The notes below the pieces were generated by a model. That model saw nothing but the letters and a program-made list of their open reading frames with translations. It was not told the DNA's origin and did no database searches. Below, piece by piece: positions 58,275 to 64,000 of a stretch of 64,000 nucleotides of DNA. Where the stretch lies: positions 124,001-188,000 of the forward strand of contig NGBS01000878.1 in assembly GCA_002245135.1 (NCBI GenBank). The letters are read 5' to 3'. The DNA comes from Proteromonas lacertae. Taxonomy: Eukaryota; Sar; Bigyra; Opalinata; Proteromonadidae. Positions within the stretch are counted from its first letter, which is position 1. Every line of letters starts with the position of its first letter. The position numbers were made by a program, and so were the translations under genes.

Positions 58275-59640
58275 TTAGCTTTTTCTTCCAACAGTCAGTT
58301 TACTCATAGCAGAGAATAAATCTTCTATAAAATAATCAATATTAAAACTCTCTATATTCTATATTTCATCTATCCTTATGTTTTTCATTCTACATCCCAA
58401 ATAAAAGAGGGTGTAATACCCACAATTTACTTTATCACGATTACTTTGTTTCACATTAGTTTCCATAATTTGGTAGCTTAATTCCACGTTACTCTCAAAA
58501 AATCTGTATATTCTATAGATAATATTATCTCTTGCATCATTATAATCCCCTCTATAAATGTTTAAGCTGTCATAGATATAATATTTAATATATTTATTAC
58601 TGTTATATTTCACTTCAAATAACGACCAATGTTGATAATCTTTGTCGCATACTGGGAAAAAATATATACCATCGTTCTTTATTTTACTTAATAAACGTAA
58701 TTGTTCATCACTTTTATATATATTACCTGGATCTATTACATTATCATTACACTGATTAATGAAGTGTATATAAAACACTAGATCTTCTGATTTTAATCTC
58801 TCTTTTAATAATAGATGATTAACTATAATATTAAATTGTCTTAAGAAACAGTTCTTTTGTTTACCTTTTAGTGATATTGTATTATAATTGTATGGATTTA
58901 TAATTAATCTAACAAAATTTAATGTATTTTCTTCATTGCGTGAATAGAATAGAGAATCACCATCATCATCATCATGTATATTGACGTAAAAACAGGACAA
59001 CTTCAGTCTGTACGATTTATATTCTAATAGTTTAGAGATATATTCTCTTAGCAAATCGCTCATTAGAATAACATCTAACTCCAATACTTCAATATTGTTG
59101 TAATCAGAATTCATAATCATAAATGTCACAGTAGCAGCAATATCTGTGCTTCTGGAAAATTGTTCCTAACATTTATTATATTTATTTCATATTTACTTAG
59201 ATTTGATATATATGAGGATATATATTTAAGATCTGTATTATAGTCATATGTATTAATTGAATCATATATTTTAATCATCCCTATTATCCTTTTCTATCAT
59301 AATTAAATAGCATCGATGTGATTTAATTAATATGCTCATACTTTTATTATTATATAATAACATATTGTTACTTAATAGATTAATGTCATTAAAATCATAA
59401 AATTGAAGTATATACCATATCTGATATATATTTAACTCCTTTTTTCCTATTTTATCTCTTACTTTTATCACATTTTCTAATTGTTCTTCAGTCAAAGTAT
59501 CTTTACCATCATATTCAGAGGTAATTTTTCCAAATATGCTATAAACTGCATTTTTAGAAGGATGTCTAATGATATCTGATAGAATTTTTGGTTGTATCAG
59601 TTTTCTTTTCTTTTTCTGAGGATTAACCTATTTAATAAAA
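58275..59640 (-). pseudogene. Transposon-encoded tandem Ulp1-like protease domains
   Basis: Continues the integrase gene. A first Ulp1/C48-like unit (KSHRCYLIMIEKD ... MIKIYDSINTY ... STDIAATVTFMIM) keeps His and Asp but lacks the catalytic Cys. A second unit has the full layout: HWSLFEVKY (His), YIYDSLN (Asp), and QSNRDKVNCGYYTLFYLG (Gln and Cys). The frame changes near 59275 between the halves of unit one. A TAG at 58359-58361 precedes 27 further in-frame codons to TAA at 58275. Ulp1 proteases process SUMO or ubiquitin-like proteins; in transposons their role is unknown. Confidence 0.68.
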
Positions 59641-61060
59641 TAATAATAATAATACTAATTGAATATCCATTTTTCTTTTTAGTTTTTCTTGAAGATCAGT
59701 TGATATAGGAATGACTTCCACTGCCGATGAATTAGTCAATCTTATTTCGTTATCTTTGTTACTATGTTAATTATTAATATACAAATCTATACACTGCATA
59801 TAATGAATCATTATTTTTGTTCTTTTTGATAATTCTGAACTCATTTTTATCTTTTTGATTTTTTATTTTCTTAGTAAAAACAATTGCATTGCCATGCTGG
59901 GGGTTTGATACTTTTTCACTCAACTTTTTAATCGAATTCATTACCATCTTACTATTTTTTTTCTCTATTCTAATATTAACAGATTGTTTGATATTATCTA
60001 TTACTGACTTATTCCTATTAATATCTTTATTTATTTTTTCATCATTTATTTCTTCATTGTCAATGTTATAACCATAATCTACATTATTATTACTTATATT
60101 GTAAAATAATTTTGGGTTTTCTTTTTGTAGTTCTTCTACATCCATAAAAAAAAGACTTCTTGGCTTGCAATGTGTTGTTGAAGAAATCGAAGTATTCATA
60201 TCTTCAATTATATTTTCTATAAATTCTGTCCATTCATGACCCTCATTTTCAGATAAGTAACCATCTACTAAGCGTTCTATAACTTGATTATAACGTTCAA
60301 CCTTACCATTCGTTTGAGGATGGTAAGGCGAGCTTGTTAATCTTTTTGGTATGATAATCTGCCATTAATTCATTCAATATACTGTTGACAAACTCAGGTC
60401 CGTTATCAGATTGAATAATTGATGGGGCACCGAAAATTCGTATATAACTTTTAATATTTTCTGCTGTTTCTTTGGCACTTTTTGTCTTTTGACAATAAAT
60501 CATAATAAAACTACTATAATGATCAATAATAGATAAAAGAAATTTTTCATTTGAATGATATTTGCTCATATTTATTAAATCAATCAGTATCCTTTCTCTT
60601 GGTGCATGAGATATGATTGGTTGTATTGGATTACTACGACTAATCTTCTTAATTTTGTGACAAACAGCACATGCATTTAAATAGATCCTAATCATGTCTC
60701 TTGTTATACCAAAATATTTTGCATCACAATTTATATATTGCATCATGAAACGCTCTCTTCTATGCCCATGAGATCTATGAATATCATCCAATATATCAAA
60801 ACTTTCTTCCAATTTCACTACCAACTTATCTTCGAAGTAGAGTTTATTATTCTCGACTTTATACTTTTTAAGTTTGTAATAAGTAATGTTATTCAAATAT
60901 TTGTCATACTTTTTCTGATCAAATGTCCATGTGTTTGTACCACTTAAGCATAATTTATCTATTTCTTCGTAATAGTGTTTGACATGATCAGCTCTAAGCA
61001 ATGTATCAAGATCTTCATCAGATGACCTAATTATAAATATAGAATAATAAGTAAATAAAA
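59641..61060 (-). pseudogene. Transposon HHCC zinc finger and DDE integrase
   Basis: The frame 61001-60303 carries a zinc-binding H-x-x-x-H ... C-x-x-C motif (HRSHGH ... CAVCHK), then the integrase core with aspartates in ILIDLINM and QSDNGPEF. The third acidic residue lies past a frameshift near 60335 (one base too many in an A run), in the segment reading HPQTNGKVERYN in the next frame. The frame then continues through 60199-59774 and, after a roughly 32-nt GTAT...TAG intron at about 59757-59788, into an NKDNEIRLTNSSAVEV stretch; a second intron lies near 59630. The 5' end is uncertain: an ATG at 61120 would need an intron ending near 61028. Confidence 0.72.
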
Positions 61061-61120
61061 GATATATAGGCTAATAAAGATTAGAACAATTTTGTAGATT
61101 TCAATCACATTTTCTTGCAT

Positions 61121-62007
61121 AACCTAAATAATGAGTAAATTGTTATTTTACCAATAAAATTACTCAAATTGTCTGATAATATTCTATCTTCCCATGGTTT
61201 TGTTTCTGGATCTCTCATGTTCATATTATAACATAAATCTAGGAATGATAATTGCAACTATCAGTTTGATGGATTATATGGGGTAGTTTTCTTCATTTAA
61301 CGTGAATAGACTAACGCCTTAAACAGCATAACCCCACTAGAGTAATTACAGAATATATTGCCATATTTGATGTAAATTCCTTTCAGTTATACAAATATAT
61401 CAAATAACAAATATATATATATATATATATATAGACTTACATTTTATAAGATATAAATTTGAAAAGTTTGATATGTGCTTGACATCAAATAAAATATTTT
61501 TCTTTAATGCTTAATTACATAATAGACTAAAATATATTATATCTCTATATTATAGTATATTCAATTTTTCTATATTTTTTCCCTGGTAATATAAGCTCAT
61601 TGCGCTTAGATTTCAAGATACTTGATATTTACGCTTGATATAAGACCTAAATACAAAACAATCACATCTACAATTTAATAATATTCTTATATTACAATAA
61701 TCTAAACATATACTTTTAAAATTACAAAAAAAGAAAAGAACTTGAGAAAAAATTTGAAAATTGAAAAAATAATTCAAAGAGTATAATTCTTAATTCCTGT
61801 ATAACTGATACATTTTTTCTATGCATCATCTAATGAAATTAATATTATATTTTATATATAAGTCAATTTTACTATTTAATAATAGTGTTTTCTTTTCATA
61901 TTATGAAAGTTTTTATATGTCAAAAAAAGTAGTTTCTATAGCAAACTAACAATATATATACTTAAAACATAGGACTTATATTACGATTATAATGCTACAT
62001 TTTCATA
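61121..62007. other. Non-coding right part of the transposon
   Basis: Presumably the transposon gene's promoter region. It contains a TA dinucleotide run near 61412-61431 and the comparatively GC-richer stretch CCCCACTAGAGTAATTACAG near 61331. No ORF is supported. Confidence 0.45.
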
Positions 62008-62055
62008 AAAGTTTATAACTCCTTTATCGCGCAGATTTCTTTATCGCGCGCGACA
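62008..62055 (-). repeat. Right terminal inverted repeat
   Basis: The reverse complement begins TGTCGCGCGCGATAAAG and mirrors the left end, including both GCGCGATAAAG copies. Confidence 0.88.
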
Positions 62056-62060
62056 GGTAT
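62056..62060. repeat. Target-site duplication GGTAT, right
   Basis: Second copy of the 5-bp duplication flanking the transposon. Confidence 0.8.
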
Positions 62061-62336
62061 GTCATAACAATTCAATTTATAATAGTTTTAATAAGTTATG
62101 TTACTAGTAGGTTAATAAACAATAGAAAATATGATATAATTAGTATTGATGGAAGAGCTAGAGCTGGTTGCATAATAACAGCAATAGAATTAATAAAGAA
62201 TAAAGGAGGAATATTACTTTTGGATAACTCAGAAAGGAATAGATATAAACTTGCGATTAATTAAATACCAAAAAAATGGAATAGATATGATTTCAAATAT
62301 GATAATGGTGTAGTATCAATGTGGATAACTCGTTAA
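62056..62336 (+). pseudogene. Class I methyltransferase pseudogene, 3' part
   Basis: After the target duplication comes GTATGT...TAG, a typical 29-nt intron. Coding then resumes to KYDIISIDGRARAGCIITAIELI and GGILLLDNSERNRYKLAIN, followed by TAA, then IPKKWNRYDFKY...VSMWITR and a final TAA at 62334-62336. This is the conserved C-terminal half (IDGRAR, LLDNSER) of the methyltransferase begun at 57111. Exon phases on the two sides differ by one base, so at least one indel exists besides the two internal stops. Confidence 0.7.
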
Positions 62337-63178
62337 TTTACAATATCTTTGATCGATAATTCGTTAAAGATATTATAATAGTAAATATATTACTTAATTT
62401 GTTATAACCAATCTTTAACGAAGAATGAACATCTTAAATACTCTTTATTTAATACAATTTGTCTATCAATATTACTTAAATAATTAAATTATCATGTTGT
62501 AACTGATAAATATAATTTCTTTAATTTATATTAATTTGTATTGACTCAATAATTGTGGTTTATATATAGTCATTACTACAACTTAAACAAACATTAATCT
62601 ACAACTGAGATAAATTACTATTAAATCTTTCGCCTTATATATATACAAAAATACATCAGCTGAGATGAAAAAATCGATGTAAAGGTAATCAAAAATGGAA
62701 AAATAAAAATTGATTTCAAGCCTCTTTCAAGCCTGCATTTTCAATTTCAATATTAAGTATTAAGAAATTTAAGTTATTATATTCTATTTATTTAAAAACC
62801 ATAATCTCGTTTTCTTCTATTGCTATTGACGTATAATATGAAGTATAAACAAACAGTGTTATATATATTAATGATTAACCAGAACAATACGATATATAGC
62901 CAACGTAACTTTTTTGAGAAACTAAGTGTATATTTGTAACTAAGAGTCATTACGGAAATGTCAAACTTGATGGCTCATACAAGTATTATGAAATTCAGTA
63001 ACTTTTAATTAGAACAATCTGTAAAGCTGTAACTTGTGTTAAATATACCTATATCGATAAATCATTCTCATACTTTCTTTTATTTTCAAGAGTTTGGCAG
63101 TTAGTTTCAGGATGAATACTCAAACTATATGAAAGTAAAATTAATTATTTAAGGCTATGGAATGTATGGTTAATAATA
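62337..63178. other. Intergenic, two TCAAGCC motifs only
   Basis: AT-rich and non-coding as far as I can see. TCAAGCC occurs twice (62716-62722 and 62727-62733) without an obvious gene start nearby, which may mark a dead or unrecognised promoter. Confidence 0.4.
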
Positions 63179-63415
63179 TTGATAATTTTATCGAATATCT
63201 ATAATAAGTATATTACTTATCTAGAATTATATTCTATATTGCCTATTTTATTTACACTTCTATTATTAAAAGAGAATAATAAAAGTAATAGGATATTGGA
63301 ATTAATTATAGTTATAAAAAGTTTAGTAATATTTATATTATCTCTTTTAGTGTATAGATTAATTGAAAAATCATTTCGCTGCATTATAGGATTATATAAA
63401 TTTTATAGCAACTAA
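63179..63415 (+). pseudogene. Hydrophobic ORF, possible membrane-protein remnant
   Basis: 78 codons with two hydrophobic segments ending LLVYRLIEKSFR. The last motif resembles the xYRxIEKPFR end of acyltransferase-3 membrane proteins, but the rest does not clearly match and no start context or further exons are visible. Low confidence. Confidence 0.25.
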
Positions 63416-63823
63416 AAGCTATTAATCAAAGATATGATGATTAATAAACAATATAATTCTTAAGATGTGTTGATTAGATTTTATATTTTTAATATCTCAA
63501 TATGCCAAAATATATGGATGGAAAATATTACAGAGATGGATGAACAAACAGAAACGTAAGAAGTTTATTTACCAAAAATTTCATCAATAATATACAATAA
63601 TTTCTCGTAACCCACAAGAAATAATATTTCATAAATAACATACTTTCGAGAAAGTTGCATAATAACACCTCCCTTTAGATTAAGTGAATTGAAAGGGAAA
63701 ATAATGATTAAACAAATTGACTTTTCAGAAATCTACATTGTATGTATTGGATTCCACAAAAAGATCCTCACTATCAACATTGCAAAAAATGTTAACTAGA
63801 ATAATATACAATGAAATAGTATT
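63416..63823. other. Intergenic, nothing identified
   Basis: AT-rich with scattered short ORFs. No feature can be supported. Confidence 0.45.
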
Positions 63824-64000
63824 ATGTTTAGAAATACTTACTCATTAATTCAATTGTTTATTATTTTATTTTTACTATATTATTATTCTTATAAATATGA
63901 TATAATTAATATTTATATAGGAAATTCATTTAAAAATTACTATCATTTACCTAACAAAACAATACAATGTAAATATAAAAGAAGAATATATAAATGTACA
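63824..64000 (+). CDS. Start of a membrane or secreted protein, runs off window
   Basis: From the ATG at 63824, 59 codons stay open to the window end. An N-terminal hydrophobic segment (LIQLFIILFLLYYYS) after MFRNTYS suggests a signal anchor of a type II membrane protein, followed by lumenal sequence with an NKT sequon. The family cannot be judged from this fragment. It lies 1.5 kb from the methyltransferase pseudogene. Confidence 0.5.
   Translation, partial: MFRNTYSLIQLFIILFLLYYYSYKYDIINIYIGNSFKNYYHLPNKTIQCKYKRRIYKCT

Larger units (their letters stand above)
57445..62055. mobile_element. Ginger-like DNA transposon, 4.6 kb
   Basis: The element is bounded by 48-bp terminal inverted repeats starting TGTC and ending GACA, and by the 5-bp target duplication GGTAT (57440-57444 and 62056-62060). 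It carries a minus-strand gene with an HHCC zinc finger, a retroviral-type (KRBA2/Ginger) integrase and Ulp1-like domains, but no reverse transcriptase. Ginger elements are cut-and-paste transposons whose integrase is related to that of LTR retrotransposons, and they have TGT...ACA ends and short target duplications. About 830 bp of non-coding sequence lies before the gene's 3' end and about 900 bp after its 5' end. Three lesions suggest this copy is inactive, but the near-identical ends point to fairly recent insertion. Confidence 0.88.

Overview
This window is nuclear DNA of a strongly AT-rich unicellular eukaryote. The evidence is dense spliceosomal introns, almost all only 24-50 nt long, starting GTAT and ending TAG, in typically eukaryotic genes that use all three standard stop codons. 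A SHIPPO-repeat protein points to a flagellated or ciliated cell. A RING1/RAWUL Polycomb-type protein, a retriever subunit (VPS35L), Mot1/BTAF1 and an AP-1/2 beta adaptin show full eukaryotic complexity. A LYR protein and an MRM2-like methyltransferase suggest a mitochondrion or related organelle. I could not assign the lineage. Intron placements were made by eye and checked by reading-frame closure; in most intact multi-exon genes the exon sum is divisible by three.

Layout. 0-9 kb: a secreted protein of unknown function, a four-domain GILT-like thiol reductase built of near-identical tandem units, a membrane double-RING protein, a RING1 homologue, a tandem pair of bacterial-type (DUF6512-like) membrane proteins, and an orphan gene. 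9-13.8 kb: decayed acidic gene, a TPR gene in which each 111-nt exon is one repeat, then fragments of a kinase-like family. 13.8-31.7 kb: CRNKL1/Clf1 splicing factor, a diverged inverted repeat, LRR protein, VPS35L, a ubiquitin protease, an ankyrin-WW-coiled-coil protein with a 10-nt microexon, a second LRR protein and a beta adaptin. 31.8-55.6 kb: two tandem GT31-like glycosyltransferases, NIF3, PFKFB, LARP4, a CAAX protein, a coiled-coil protein, a LYR protein, a small orphan, an aminotransferase with an unknown N-terminal extension, Mot1/BTAF1, an FtsJ/MRM2 methyltransferase, the SHIPPO protein and a PH-kinase.

55.6-64 kb is accessory. A signal-peptide exon is interrupted by a GC-richer, possibly LTR-derived segment. 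A methyltransferase pseudogene is split by a 4.6-kb Ginger-like cut-and-paste transposon with 48-bp terminal inverted repeats, a 5-bp target duplication, an integrase and two Ulp1-like domains. The remainder is largely non-coding and ends in an ORF that runs off the window.

The genes are housekeeping and independent rather than operon-like. They are tightly packed: divergent starts can be about 65 bp apart and convergent ends 15 bp apart. A recurring TCAAGCC/CAAGCTT motif lies roughly 15-75 bp upstream of many start codons and is the best candidate for a shared core promoter element.
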